Below, in pieces: positions 32,488 to 41,162 of a stretch of DNA of 64,000 nucleotides. The notes below the pieces were generated by a model. The model saw only the letters and a program-made list of their open reading frames with translations. It made no database searches and had not been told where the DNA came from. Position 1 is the stretch's first letter; each line of letters starts with the position of its first letter. The translations under genes were made by a program, and so were the position numbers. The DNA lies in contig JBDHJR010000002.1 in the NCBI GenBank assembly GCA_039586815.1, positions 112,541 to 176,540 on the forward strand, given 5' to 3'. This stretch comes from WVYX01 sp039586815. Its GTDB lineage: Bacteria; Gemmatimonadota; Gemmatimonadetes; Gemmatimonadales; GWC2-71-9.

Positions 32488-33842
32488 TGGCCAAGCGCGT
32501 GATGGTGGTGGATGACGAGAAGGGCGTGCGCGAGGCGTTGCGCCAGATACTCGAGTACGAGGGCATCGAGGTGCGTACCGAGGAGTCGGGCGGCGCCGCG
32601 CTCAAGGCCTATCCGGAGTTCCTGCCGCACCTGGTTCTGCTCGACGTGAAGATGGCCGGGATGGATGGACTCGAGGTGCTGTCCCTGATCCGGGAGCAGG
32701 ATCCTGAGGCGCAGGTCGTCATGATCTCGGGGCATGGAACCATTCAGACGGCGGTGGAGGCCACCCAGCGCGGCGCGTACGACTTTCTCGAGAAGCCGCT
32801 CGACACCGATCGCATACTGCTCACCCTGCGCCACGCGCTCGAGCAGGCGGAGCTCGAGTCGGAGAACGTGCGCCTCCGGGCATCGGTGGGTGACAAGTAC
32901 GCCATCGTGGGGGAGAGCACCGCCGTTCGCCATCTCATCGAGGTCATCGACAAGGTCGCGCCTACAGGGGCACGGGTGCTGATCACAGGCGAGAACGGCA
33001 GCGGCAAGGAGCTGGTTGCTCGGGGCATTCACCGCGGGTCGCCCCGGGCGGACCAGCCGTTCGTGGAGGTCAATTGCGCGGCCATCCCCAGTGAGCTCAT
33101 CGAGAGCGAGCTGTTCGGTCACATGAAGGGCTCGTTCACGGGGGCGTTCGCCGACCGCGCGGGTAAGTTCGAGCAGGCCGACGGCGGCACGCTGTTTCTG
33201 GATGAGGTCGGCGACATGAGTGCCGCCGCGCAGGCCAAGGTCCTGCGGGCGCTGGAGGAGGGTGTCGTCACCCGCATCGGCGCCACCAAGCCGATCTCGA
33301 TCGACGTGCGGGTGATCGCCGCCACCAACAAGAACATCGACGAGGAGATCGCGGCGGGCCGGTTCCGGGAGGACCTGTACTATCGGCTCAACGTGGTCCC
33401 CATAGATGTGCCGCCGCTCAGGGGGCGCAGGGACGACATCCCGCTACTGGTCGAGAGGTTCGTGGCCGATCTCGCGCGCGACAGCGGGGTCAAGCCCAAG
33501 CCCTTTGCGGGCGATGCCATGCGCGCGCTCGAGGGCCGGGACTGGCCCGGCAACGTACGGGAGTTGCGAAACGCCGTGGAGCGGCTGGTCATTCTCTCGG
33601 CAGGCGATGCGGTGACGGAGCTGGACGTGGTCCGGCTGGCCGGTGCCGCCGCGGACGGCGCGGTGGGAGACCTGATCCACTGCGACACGTTCGAGGAGTT
33701 CAAGCAGTCGGCGGAGCGTGCCTTCCTCGAGGCCAAGCTCGAGGAGAACGGTTGGAACGTGAGCGAGACGGCTCGCAAGCTGGACATGCCGCGCAGCAAC
33801 CTGTACAAGAAGATCGAAAAGTACGGGCTGCAGCGGGGGTAA
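32487..33842 (+). CDS. NtrC-family sigma54-dependent response regulator
   Basis: This 451-residue response regulator has a receiver domain (residues 1-120) with acidic pocket DD (9-10), phospho-acceptor Asp53 in LLDVKMAGMDG and conserved Lys in FLEKPLD. The AAA+ domain follows: Walker A GENGSGKE (169-176), sigma54 loop GSFTGA (215-220, Ser in place of the usual Ala) and Walker B GGTLFLDEVGDM. The C-terminal Fis helix-turn-helix is NVSETARKLDMPRSNLYKKIEKYGL. No histidine kinase gene is adjacent, so its partner is elsewhere. It is the last gene of the larE-thpR operon. Confidence 0.93.
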   Translation: MAKRVMVVDDEKGVREALRQILEYEGIEVRTEESGGAALKAYPEFLPHLVLLDVKMAGMDGLEVLSLIREQDPEAQVVMISGHGTIQTAVEATQRGAYDFLEKPLDTDRILLTLRHALEQAELESENVRLRASVGDKYAIVGESTAVRHLIEVIDKVAPTGARVLITGENGSGKELVARGIHRGSPRADQPFVEVNCAAIPSELIESELFGHMKGSFTGAFADRAGKFEQADGGTLFLDEVGDMSAAAQAKVLRALEEGVVTRIGATKPISIDVRVIAATNKNIDEEIAAGRFREDLYYRLNVVPIDVPPLRGRRDDIPLLVERFVADLARDSGVKPKPFAGDAMRALEGRDWPGNVRELRNAVERLVILSAGDAVTELDVVRLAGAAADGAVGDLIHCDTFEEFKQSAERAFLEAKLEENGWNVSETARKLDMPRSNLYKKIEKYGLQRG

Positions 33843-33923
33843 GCTCCGGGCCGCGGCGAGGAAGCGTCCCCCCGTGCAGGACAATCGTTACATGTTGGCT
33901 AGGCGACGGTGGCATGATCGCGC

Positions 33924-34175
33924 ATGCAGAAGCAGCGTGCCTCCGTCGCCGTTTTCTTGAGCGTAGGCGGTGCCACGCTCGATCTCGAAGCACTCGAGGG
34001 GGTGCCCCGGGCGCGGGTGGTGCGCGCCACGCTTGCGGCGGGGGAGCGGGCCGTCTGTGTGAGCGCCACCCTGGAACATGAATGCGAGACGCGGGAGTTG
34101 GCAGCCGAGTTGCGTGACTGGGCGGGCGCGCGCGGATGGGCGGTGACGGTTGCGCCGTTGGGCCGGCCTGACTAA
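33924..34175 (+). CDS. Small hypothetical protein
   Basis: This 83-residue open frame starts ATG at 33924, with no clear SD. It reads ASVAVFLSVGGATLDLEALEGVP, then VVRATLAAGERAVCVSATLEHE and a C-terminal helix ending AWAVTVAPLGRPD. There is no signal or membrane segment. Codon choice is GC-rich like its neighbours, which is weak support. I do not recognise a family and it could be a chance frame between the response regulator and the sigma factor. Confidence 0.3.
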   Translation: MQKQRASVAVFLSVGGATLDLEALEGVPRARVVRATLAAGERAVCVSATLEHECETRELAAELRDWAGARGWAVTVAPLGRPD

Positions 34176-34371
34176 CGTAAAATGCAGCGCGTTCGAAGGG
34201 AGTACGGCCCTGCAGCTTTGCGTCCGGTTGTCAGCGGTTGGTGGACCATGCGCCAGGTTCCGCTGCAGAGATGGCTCTAAGCGTGTCGACCAGTCGCTGC
34301 GATCGGTCGGGATCTTTGACCTCCCCTCCTGTAAGTCATTTGTTACGCGCGCCAATCGTTTTGTCGTGAAC

Positions 34372-34399
34372 ACGGGCACCCCCTTGGGTGGCTGCCCGT
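34372..34399 (+). promoter_or_regulatory. Hairpin in the leader region of the sigma factor gene
   Basis: ACGGGCA (34372-34378) pairs with TGCCCGT (34393-34399), with an inner CCC/GGG pairing around CTT. It is followed by TTGTCG (34400 on) and, 18 bases later, TAGATA, which is a possible -35/-10 pair leading to the gene at 34451. So the hairpin may be the end of an upstream transcript or part of a longer leader. The rest of 34176-34450 shows no gene. Confidence 0.4.
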
Positions 34400-34450
34400 T
34401 GTCGTATTACGCAGGTTCCCACTAGATAATTCGCCGGAGGAACTGCCCGT

Positions 34451-35308
34451 ATGCGACTCGGCCCCGCCCGGAAGACTTCGGTCGACGAAGGCTCGCTGGA
34501 TCAATACCTGCGGGAGATCAGCCAGTACCCGCTGATCAGCCGGGAGGAGGAGGTGGATCTGGCGAAGCGGATCAAGCAGAGCGACGAGGAGTCGCTCGAC
34601 AAGCTGGTGCGGAGCAACCTCCGCTTCGTGGTATCCGTTGCCAAGAAGTACCAGAACCAGGGCGTCAGCCTCTCCGATCTCATCAACGAGGGCAACCTCG
34701 GTCTCATTCGTGCCGCGCACAAGTTCGACGAGACCAAGGGCATCAAGTTCATCTCCTACGCCGTGTGGTGGATTCGCCAGGCGATTCTGCAGGCGCTCGC
34801 CGAGCAGAGCCGCATCGTGCGGGTGCCGCTCAACCGCGCCGGCACGCTGCACCGGATCGGCAAGCGCTCCTCGGCGCTGCAGCAGGAGCTGGGACGTGAG
34901 CCAACGGTGGAGGAGATCGCAGAGGGGATGGACATCTCCGAGGAGGAGGTGGCCAAGACGCTGTCCATCTCGCAGAGCCACCTCTCGCTCGACGCCCCGC
35001 TTACTCCCGGCGAGGACAACAAGCTGCTGGACTACCTGCCAGACACGCAGAATGCCGGCCCCGACCAGGAGACTTTCGAGCGAGCACTGTCGGATTCCAT
35101 CGAGGAGGTGCTCGGCACGCTCAAGGAGCGCGAGGCCAAGATCCTGCGCCTCTACTTCGGGTTGGACGGTCAGGAGCCGATGACGCTCGAGGAGATCGGC
35201 AGCATGATGGGCATCACTCGCGAGCGCGTGCGGCAAATCAAGGAGAAGGCGCTGGCCAGGCTCCGGCACGTGAGCCGCGCGCGGGCGCTGGAGAGTTTCC
35301 TGTCGTAG
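34451..35308 (+). CDS. rpoD: Primary-type RNA polymerase sigma-70 factor (RpoD/SigA, short form)
   Basis: This 285-residue sigma factor carries region 1.2 (DEGSLDQYLREISQYPLISREEEVDLAKRI), the RpoD box region 2 (LRFVVSVAKKYQNQGVSLSDLINEGNLGLIRA, then FDETKGIKFISYAVWWIRQAI), region 3 (RIGKRSSALQQELGREPTVEEIAEGM) and region 4 (LKEREAKILRLYFGLD, then TLEEIGSMMGITRERVRQIKEKALARLR). It lacks region 1.1 and the non-conserved insert, as in Bacteroidota/Gemmatimonadota-type primary factors. GGAGG sits before the ATG. It is either the housekeeping sigma or a close group 2 relative. Confidence 0.9.
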   Translation: MRLGPARKTSVDEGSLDQYLREISQYPLISREEEVDLAKRIKQSDEESLDKLVRSNLRFVVSVAKKYQNQGVSLSDLINEGNLGLIRAAHKFDETKGIKFISYAVWWIRQAILQALAEQSRIVRVPLNRAGTLHRIGKRSSALQQELGREPTVEEIAEGMDISEEEVAKTLSISQSHLSLDAPLTPGEDNKLLDYLPDTQNAGPDQETFERALSDSIEEVLGTLKEREAKILRLYFGLDGQEPMTLEEIGSMMGITRERVRQIKEKALARLRHVSRARALESFLS

Positions 35309-35324
35309 GAACGGGCTCCCAGGT

Positions 35325-35398
35325 GCGGGAAACGGGAAGCGGGAAACGGGAAGCGTATCGGACGGTGCGTTTCCCGTTTCCCGTTTTCCGCTTTCCGT
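35325..35398. repeat. Long imperfect inverted repeat built of GGGAAAC/GGGAAGC units
   Basis: The left arm (about 35325-35354) is four tandem 7-8 base units of the form CGGGAA(A/G). The right arm (about 35369-35398) is their reverse complement, CGTTTCCCGTTTCCCG and so on, with mismatches that mostly allow G-U pairing. The loop is about 14 bases. The stem of roughly 30 bp follows the sigma factor stop by 16 bases and probably ends its transcript. Its last bases overlap the putative -35 box of rimO. Confidence 0.7.
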
Positions 35399-35421
35399 TC
35401 CACTTGCTCCCTGGGTAGCTT
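35393..35421 (+). promoter_or_regulatory. Possible leaderless promoter of rimO
   Basis: TTCCGT (35393-35398), 17 bp, TAGCTT (35416-35421), then 7 bases to the ATG at 35429. No SD precedes the gene. The boxes are weak matches; the support is the repeated geometry seen at other genes in this window. Confidence 0.35.
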
Positions 35422-35428
35422 GATCTCC

Positions 35429-36745
35429 ATGAAACTCGGCATAATCTCCCTCGGCTGCGACAAGGCGACCGTGGACTCCGAGCGTCTCGTGGGCGACCTC
35501 GTAGGGCACGGTGCCGAGGTCGTGGGAGACTTGCACGCGGCTGACGTCGTGTTGGTGAACACCTGCGGCTTCATCGACGCGGCGAAGCGTGAGTCGATCG
35601 AGGCGATCCTGCACGCCGCTGCCCTCAAGGAGTCGGGTGACGTCAAGGCAGTCGTCGCGGTGGGATGCCTGGTACAGCGCTACCAGGAAGAGCTGAGGCG
35701 GGAGATGCCCGACGTCGACATGCTGCTGGGTTTTCACGACCTCCACACGCTGGTGCCCGCGTTGGCGGAGCGCGGGCTGATCGACGATCCGGCGGCGGGA
35801 CATCCGGGCGTGCGCCGGTACCTCGGCGACTCGCCGCACGTGCGGTACCTCAAGATCTCGGAGGGGTGCGACCACGGCTGCGCCTTCTGCGCCATCCCGC
35901 TCATGCGAGGCAAGCACCGCTCTGAGCCGGTGGAGCGGCTGGTGCGCGAGGCACGTGAGCTGGAGTTGCAGGGGGCGAAGGAGATCAACCTGGTGGCGCA
36001 GGACCTGGGGCACTTCGGCCGTGACCTGGGACGCGACGGCGCGAAGCTGCCCGATCTGCTGCAGGCGCTGCTCGATGGCACCACGGTGCCCTGGTTCCGA
36101 CTGCTGTACGTGTATTCCGCGGGGCTGACCGACAGGCTGGTGGAACTGCTGGCCGGCGAGCAGCGCGTCCTCCCCTATCTGGACATCCCCATCCAGCACG
36201 CCTCGGACGCGGTGCTGGAGCGCATGCGCCGTCCGGAGCGGCGCGACACGATTCGCGAGAAGGTCTCCTGGCTGCGGTCGCGTATCCCCGACATCACGAT
36301 CCGCACCACCACGATTGTGGGCTTCCCCGGCGAGACCGATGAAGATTTCCGGACGCTCCTGGAGTTTGCCGAGGAGATGGCGTTCGAGCGGCTCGGCGTA
36401 TTCACCTACTCAGAGCAGGAGGGGACGCGCGCGGCCGAGTTCGAGGACGACGTGCCCGACGATGTGAAGCGCGCGCGACAGGAGGAGTTGCTGGAGGTGC
36501 AGCGCGCGATCTCCGAGGAGCGACTGGGCCGCTACGTGGGACGCGAGGCGACCGTGCTAGTAGACCGGATAGCCGATCCCGAAGAGGCGGGCGCGACCCA
36601 CGTGGGCCGTGTCCCGTGGCAGGCCGACGACGTGGACGGTGTTACGTACGTGGCGCAGGGCGGCTGGGCGCGCCCCGGCGACCTCATCCAGGTCGTCCTC
36701 GACGACAACGTCGACTACGACTTTCAGGCGACGGCGAAGCCGTGA
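35429..36745 (+). CDS. rimO: Ribosomal protein S12 methylthiotransferase RimO
   Basis: This 438-residue radical-SAM enzyme methylthiolates a conserved Asp of ribosomal protein uS12. The N-terminal MTTase domain supplies three cysteines for the auxiliary 4Fe-4S cluster (SLGCDKATVD, NTCGFIDAAK, VGCLVQRY). The radical SAM site is CDHGCAFCAIPLMRGKHRS. LNLVAQDL-type NLVAQDLGHFGRDL and the C-terminal TRAM domain (about 370-438) complete it. SLGCxKxxVDSE and the CxIPxxRGxxRS form separate RimO from MiaB. An in-frame TTG at 35420 lies inside the -10-like box, so the ATG at 35429 is chosen. It is the first gene of a long coupled run. Confidence 0.94.
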   Translation: MKLGIISLGCDKATVDSERLVGDLVGHGAEVVGDLHAADVVLVNTCGFIDAAKRESIEAILHAAALKESGDVKAVVAVGCLVQRYQEELRREMPDVDMLLGFHDLHTLVPALAERGLIDDPAAGHPGVRRYLGDSPHVRYLKISEGCDHGCAFCAIPLMRGKHRSEPVERLVREARELELQGAKEINLVAQDLGHFGRDLGRDGAKLPDLLQALLDGTTVPWFRLLYVYSAGLTDRLVELLAGEQRVLPYLDIPIQHASDAVLERMRRPERRDTIREKVSWLRSRIPDITIRTTTIVGFPGETDEDFRTLLEFAEEMAFERLGVFTYSEQEGTRAAEFEDDVPDDVKRARQEELLEVQRAISEERLGRYVGREATVLVDRIADPEEAGATHVGRVPWQADDVDGVTYVAQGGWARPGDLIQVVLDDNVDYDFQATAKP

Positions 36746-37956
36746 CCAAGTTTCTTGCTGCCGCGATCGTCACGCTCCTGTGTGCCTGTGCGGGGGCCGC
36801 TCCGACGGCGCAGGTGGGTGACGAGCCAGACATCCGCATAGGTCTTCTGGTGGGCGCGAGTGAGGCGCGGATCACGGGGCAGGGCAGCGTCGGCGGCGTC
36901 GTCGGCGGAAGCGTGGCTTTCCGGATCACCGGCAGCCAGCAGGCGCAGCTTGCTCCCGAGGGACGCGCCGTTCGCGTCTCTGGTCCCGGCGCGGGACGCT
37001 ACGAGCGGGTGACGTTCGTGAGCCTCGATCGCTCGCAGTTCGTGGAGCTGAACGGCAAGCCGTATCGTGGGGTGGTTGAGGCGTACGTGCACGACGGCGC
37101 GTTGAACGTGGTGAACGAATTGTCCCTCGAGGCGTACGTCGCCGGGGTGGTGAATGCGGAGCTGGGGCGGCGCGCCCCGCACGAACAGGCAGCGGTGGAG
37201 GCGCAGGCGATCGTGACGCGCACTTACGCCCTCAAGAACCGCGGCCGGTTCGCTTCTGAGGGCTACGATCTGCGCGCCACCGTGACGGATCAGGCCTACG
37301 GCGGTGTTGCGGTGGAGAGCGACCGCGGCTGGGATGCGGTACGCTCGACCTCGGGCAGGGTGGTGGTCTATCGCGGAGAGCTCGTCAGCACGTTCTTTCA
37401 CTCCACTTGCGGCTACTCCACCGCCTCGCCCGACGAGGTATTCCGTTTCGGTCAGCGCCTGCCCTACCTCCGACCGGTGTCGGACCGGCGGCAGGGCGGG
37501 CATTACTGCGACATCTCGCCGAACTTCCGCTGGACCGTCGAGTGGGACGCGGCAACGCTGGCGGGTATATTACGCCGGACCGTACCCTCCCGGCTCGGTG
37601 TGGAGGGCGTGACGGTGGACGAGCTGCGCGACGTCCGCGTGCAGCGTACGGGACCGTCGGGACGGGTGGCCGAGGCCCGCATTGTGGTGACCCGTGGTGA
37701 GATTCCCGTGTTCGGTCCCGACATACGCGCGGTGTTCGCCACGCCCGCGGGCCGGTCGCTCGGCAGCACGGCCTTCCAGATCGAAGTGGAACGGCGCGGG
37801 GGACGGGTGGAGCGCATCACGGCAAGCGGCGCGGGCTGGGGACACGGAGTGGGAATGTGCCAGTGGGGTGCCGTGGGCAGGGCGCGGGCAGGACAGGACG
37901 CAAGCACGATAGTGACGACCTACTTCCCGGGAACGACCCTTGAGCGCTGGTATTAG
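36742..37956 (+). CDS. SpoIID/LytB-domain lipoprotein
   Basis: This 404-residue protein starts at GTG, overlapping the rimO stop (GTGA). The signal peptide ends in an LCAC lipobox-like motif (Cys about 18), so it may be a lipoprotein. The SpoIID domain core is LSLEAYVAGVVNAELG then EAQAIVTRTYAL, with the region VTDQAYGGV, STCGYSTASPDEVF and the C-terminal GWGHGVGMCQWGAVGRA. In SpoIID these elements support lytic transglycosylase or amidase-enhancer activity on peptidoglycan. In non-sporulating bacteria the role is likely cell-wall remodelling. About 60 extra residues with beta strands precede the core. Confidence 0.88.
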   Translation: MTKFLAAAIVTLLCACAGAAPTAQVGDEPDIRIGLLVGASEARITGQGSVGGVVGGSVAFRITGSQQAQLAPEGRAVRVSGPGAGRYERVTFVSLDRSQFVELNGKPYRGVVEAYVHDGALNVVNELSLEAYVAGVVNAELGRRAPHEQAAVEAQAIVTRTYALKNRGRFASEGYDLRATVTDQAYGGVAVESDRGWDAVRSTSGRVVVYRGELVSTFFHSTCGYSTASPDEVFRFGQRLPYLRPVSDRRQGGHYCDISPNFRWTVEWDAATLAGILRRTVPSRLGVEGVTVDELRDVRVQRTGPSGRVAEARIVVTRGEIPVFGPDIRAVFATPAGRSLGSTAFQIEVERRGGRVERITASGAGWGHGVGMCQWGAVGRARAGQDASTIVTTYFPGTTLERWY

Positions 37957-38581
37957 ACTCGGGCTGGCAATGCTGCTTCTGCCGGGGTCCGCTTGGGCTC
38001 AGGGCTTCTGGGACCAATTCAGCTACGAGGGCATCAGGTTTTCGGCCATCGGCGTCGAGGCCGGAGCGATGTGGTCCAATCGTCTGACCACGGAGCCGGT
38101 CGGCGCCTTGCGGGTCGACTTCGGCAACTTCGCCCCCAAAGTCCGGGTGCTGCTGAGCACCACGTACTTCAAGGGCCAGTTCCGCCAGGAGGAGATCGAC
38201 GAGTTCGAGCGCCAACTGGAGGAGATCGTCGACGATACCACTGTCACGATCGACGTAGGGACGATTAGTTGGGCTGACTTCGGACTCGCGCTCGATTTCC
38301 ACTACCTGTTCGAGCCGGGGCGACGGGTGCGGCCGTACGCCGGAATGGGAGTGGGGATCCACTTCCGCAATGGCGATGGTGAGGCGATCAACGGGACGAT
38401 CGTGGAGCGTGCATTGGACATGGTAGACGTAGGCATCATTGGATCGCTGGGGTTCGAGATCGGGCTCACCAAGTCGCTCGTGCTCACGGCCGACGCGCGT
38501 GGCGAGGCGACGACCGAGCTGCTGACCGCATCGGTGCGCGGCGGACTGAGCTACCGCATTCCCATCAGGGAGAGCCAATGA
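37940..38581 (+). CDS. Small outer-membrane beta-barrel-like protein
   Basis: This 213-residue exported protein begins at TTG 37940 within the end of the SpoIID-like gene. The resulting signal peptide MSAGIRLGLAMLLLPGSAWA-Q is good, whereas the later ATG at 37970 would truncate it. The mature part alternates in amphipathic strands (FDLRVDFGNF-like VGALRVDFGNFAPKVRVLLS, RVRPYAGMGVGIHFRNGDG, VLTADARGEATTELL) and ends with aromatic strand residues (GGLSYRIPIRES), like OmpW/outer-membrane-beta-barrel small porins. A coiled stretch RQEEIDEFERQLEEIVDD at about 75-95 is unusual for a barrel. Confidence 0.7.
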   Translation: MSAGIRLGLAMLLLPGSAWAQGFWDQFSYEGIRFSAIGVEAGAMWSNRLTTEPVGALRVDFGNFAPKVRVLLSTTYFKGQFRQEEIDEFERQLEEIVDDTTVTIDVGTISWADFGLALDFHYLFEPGRRVRPYAGMGVGIHFRNGDGEAINGTIVERALDMVDVGIIGSLGFEIGLTKSLVLTADARGEATTELLTASVRGGLSYRIPIRESQ

Positions 38582-39588
38582 GCGCCCCGGTGCGGGTCGG
38601 AGTGCTCGGGTCCGGAGCCGTGGCTCAGGTGGCCCACCTGGTGACACTGAGTCGACTCGAGGGGGCCGAAGTCGTCGGCATCTGCGACATCGACGTGCCG
38701 AAAGCCCAGGCTCTGGCAGGTCGCTTCGGCATTCCCAATGTGTGGGACGACATCGAGGACCTGCTGCGTTACGGCGAGCCCGACGCCGTGGTGGTTTGCA
38801 CGCCGAATCACCTGCACGAAGTGCACGTCAAGAGCGTGCTGTCGGCAGGCGCCCATGTGTTATGTGAGCGACCGTTGGCAATCTCGGTGAGCGGCGTGAA
38901 GCGCGTGATAGCGGCCAGCCAGGAGGCCGGCAAGGCGGTGTTCGTGGGCCTGAATCACCGTTACCGCGCCGACACCGAGGCGGTGCGGCGATTCATAGCG
39001 GGAGGCGAGTTCGGCGCACTCCGCGCGGTGCGGGCAAGTTGGCATATCTTCCGGCCGGTCGGACCCGACGTAGGATGGCGGGCGCGGCGCAGGGAGTCGG
39101 GCGGCGGAGCGATGACCGATCTCGGCCTGCCACTCGTCGATCTCGGGCTGTGGCTCTCGGGCTGCCCCGGGACCAAGCGCGTAACGGCGGTGTTCAGCTC
39201 CCACGAGGGCGACAGCGACATAGAGGACTCCGCGTGCGCCCTGATCCGCTGTGATCGGGGGCACTCGATATTCGTAGACGTGTCGTGGCGCTACATCGGC
39301 CACGATGAGAGGTTCTCGTTCGAGGTGCTGGGCGACGGCGGTACTGCAAGCCTGGCACCATTGGCAGTGTTCAAGGAGATGCACGGGACACCCATGAACG
39401 TGACGCCACCGCAGGACGCTGCACAGCGGGACGCATTCAGCGCTTCCTACCGCTCCGAGTGGGAGCAATTCCTCACCGTGGTGCGTGGCGAGCAATCCGC
39501 ACCCGAGTTGGACGACCAGGTTCTGCTGCACCGGGTCATGGAAGGGATCTACCGCTCGGCTGCCGACGGATGCGAGGTGGCGCTGTGA
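38578..39588 (+). CDS. Gfo/Idh/MocA-family oxidoreductase
   Basis: This 336-residue NAD(P)-dependent dehydrogenase has Rossmann motif VRVGVLGSGAVAQVAHLVTL at the N-terminus, then ICDIDVPKAQALAGRFGIP and the EKP-like site seen as CERPLAISVSG (Arg replaces the usual Lys in the E-K-P motif: ER-P). The catalytic Lys of Gfo/Idh/MocA enzymes is therefore missing, which makes classical dehydrogenase activity doubtful. The C-terminal domain (GALRAVRASWHIFRP, GGGAMTDLGLPLVDLGLWL) is otherwise normal. Its ATG overlaps the upstream stop and its stop overlaps the lnt GTG, so it is co-translated with an outer-membrane protein and lnt; a sugar substrate linked to the envelope is possible. Confidence 0.85.
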   Translation: MSAPVRVGVLGSGAVAQVAHLVTLSRLEGAEVVGICDIDVPKAQALAGRFGIPNVWDDIEDLLRYGEPDAVVVCTPNHLHEVHVKSVLSAGAHVLCERPLAISVSGVKRVIAASQEAGKAVFVGLNHRYRADTEAVRRFIAGGEFGALRAVRASWHIFRPVGPDVGWRARRRESGGGAMTDLGLPLVDLGLWLSGCPGTKRVTAVFSSHEGDSDIEDSACALIRCDRGHSIFVDVSWRYIGHDERFSFEVLGDGGTASLAPLAVFKEMHGTPMNVTPPQDAAQRDAFSASYRSEWEQFLTVVRGEQSAPELDDQVLLHRVMEGIYRSAADGCEVAL

Positions 39589-41162
39589 GGGCGCTGGCTC
39601 TGCCCGTGGGGGACTGGCGTCTCGTGATCGGCGGCGCTGTGCTCAGCTGCGCCGCGTATCCCCCGTTTCATCTCTTCCTGCCGTCGTTCTTGTGCCTGGT
39701 TCCGGCGGCCTGGCTGATCCTCGACGGTGCCGAAGACCAGCGGCCCGTGCGCCGGCACCTCGCTCAGGGGTTCTGGTTCGGTATGGCGGCGAACGGCCTG
39801 ACGCTGCACTGGATCTTCGTAGCGATGTGGAACTACACCCAGGTGTCGGTCATCGCGGCCCTCGCAGCCATCGTCGGGCTGGCGCTCTACAGCGCGGCTC
39901 TCTTCGCGATCACCGGATGGATCGTGCGCACCAGGGGGCTTTCCTTGCTGCTCGTGTTCCCCGTGCTCTGGACGGCGTTCGAGTGGATAGTGGGGCATCA
40001 GGGGGACTTCCGCTTCCCCTGGCTGGGCTTGGGCACGTCGCTCACGGGCTATCCGACGGTGGTGCAGATTGCCGACATCGTGGGTGCGCGCGGCGTCACC
40101 TATCTCCTCGTCTCGGCCAACGTGGCTCTGGCGTTGGCGTGGCGCTACCGGGCCGAGCGGCGGCGAGCCATGGTGCTCGCCGGCAGCGTAGGCGTCGGTC
40201 TCGCGCTGGCCGTGATGTACGGGGTGGTGCGGGAGCGCACCGTAGAGCTCAGGCGGGCGGCCAATGTAACGGTCATCCAACCCAACATCGGGTTCGAGGA
40301 AAAGTGGGAAGTGGGCCGCGGAGATGCGGCTGTGAACGACCAGCTCCGTCTCACGAGCGAGGCGGTGAGGGCTGCGGCACCGCTGCTCCTGTCAGATCGA
40401 CCGCTGGCCTATCCCGATCTCATCGTGTGGCCGGAGGTGGCGGTGCCGGGAACCTTCCGGGAGAACCCGTTGTGGATGCCGTTCTTGAGGAACCTGGCCA
40501 GCGGAGCCCGCACACCTCTGTTCGTCGGGGCGCTCGACTTCGAGCGCATGGATGACGGCCGTGTCGAGCGGTACAACGCGGGCGTCCTGGTAGACTATCA
40601 GGAAACGGCGCGTCAGTTTCCCGTCTACCACAAGCGTTACCTCGTGCCGATCACGGAGCGCGCACCCATTGCCGCGCCGCGCTGGCTCTCGCGCTTCTTC
40701 GGAGGGTTCACGCCGGGCAGCGAGCTTCCCGTCTACGAGGTGGAGGTCGAACGCTCCGAGACCGTACTGCGCTTCGGAGCGCTCATCTGCTTTGAGTCGG
40801 CATTCGAGAACCTCGCTCGGAGCTACCGGCGGGGCGGGGCAGAATTCCTGGTGAACATCACGAATGACTCCTGGTTTGGACGCACGGTTGGGCCCTACCA
40901 GCACGCCGCGCACCTCGTCATGCGGGCAATCGAGAATCGGGTGGGGATCGCGAGGGCGGCCAACACGGGTGTATCGGGATTCGTCGATCCACTCGGACGG
41001 CAGCACCAGCGTACGGAACTGAACGTGCGCACTTTCGAGTCACGCGAGATGATCACCAGTGAGGGAGTAACGCTCTACACCAGGCTGGGTGACTGGGTGG
41101 GGCTGCTGTCGCTCCTAGCAACTGCACTGCTGGTCGGCTACGCCTTGTGGCGTCGGAGGTAA
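39585..41162 (+). CDS. lnt: Apolipoprotein N-acyltransferase
   Basis: This 525-residue inner-membrane enzyme adds the third acyl chain to lipoproteins. About eight N-terminal membrane helices (to about residue 210) precede the nitrilase-like domain. The catalytic triad is Glu284 (WPEVAVPG), Lys350 (VYHKRYLVP) and Cys402 (LICFESAF); spacing matches E. coli Glu267, Lys335 and Cys387 closely. NITNDSWFGRTVGPYQHA and a final membrane helix (LLSLLATALLVGYALW) follow. The start is GTG in a GTGA overlap. It supplies maturation for the many lipobox proteins of this window, including the three subtilases. Confidence 0.93.
   Translation: MRALALPVGDWRLVIGGAVLSCAAYPPFHLFLPSFLCLVPAAWLILDGAEDQRPVRRHLAQGFWFGMAANGLTLHWIFVAMWNYTQVSVIAALAAIVGLALYSAALFAITGWIVRTRGLSLLLVFPVLWTAFEWIVGHQGDFRFPWLGLGTSLTGYPTVVQIADIVGARGVTYLLVSANVALALAWRYRAERRRAMVLAGSVGVGLALAVMYGVVRERTVELRRAANVTVIQPNIGFEEKWEVGRGDAAVNDQLRLTSEAVRAAAPLLLSDRPLAYPDLIVWPEVAVPGTFRENPLWMPFLRNLASGARTPLFVGALDFERMDDGRVERYNAGVLVDYQETARQFPVYHKRYLVPITERAPIAAPRWLSRFFGGFTPGSELPVYEVEVERSETVLRFGALICFESAFENLARSYRRGGAEFLVNITNDSWFGRTVGPYQHAAHLVMRAIENRVGIARAANTGVSGFVDPLGRQHQRTELNVRTFESREMITSEGVTLYTRLGDWVGLLSLLATALLVGYALWRRR

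Noticed and set aside
35325..35398. Tandem GGGAAAC units looked at first like the start of a CRISPR or VNTR array.
   Set aside because: There are no spacers and no cas genes; the units are mirrored into one hairpin.
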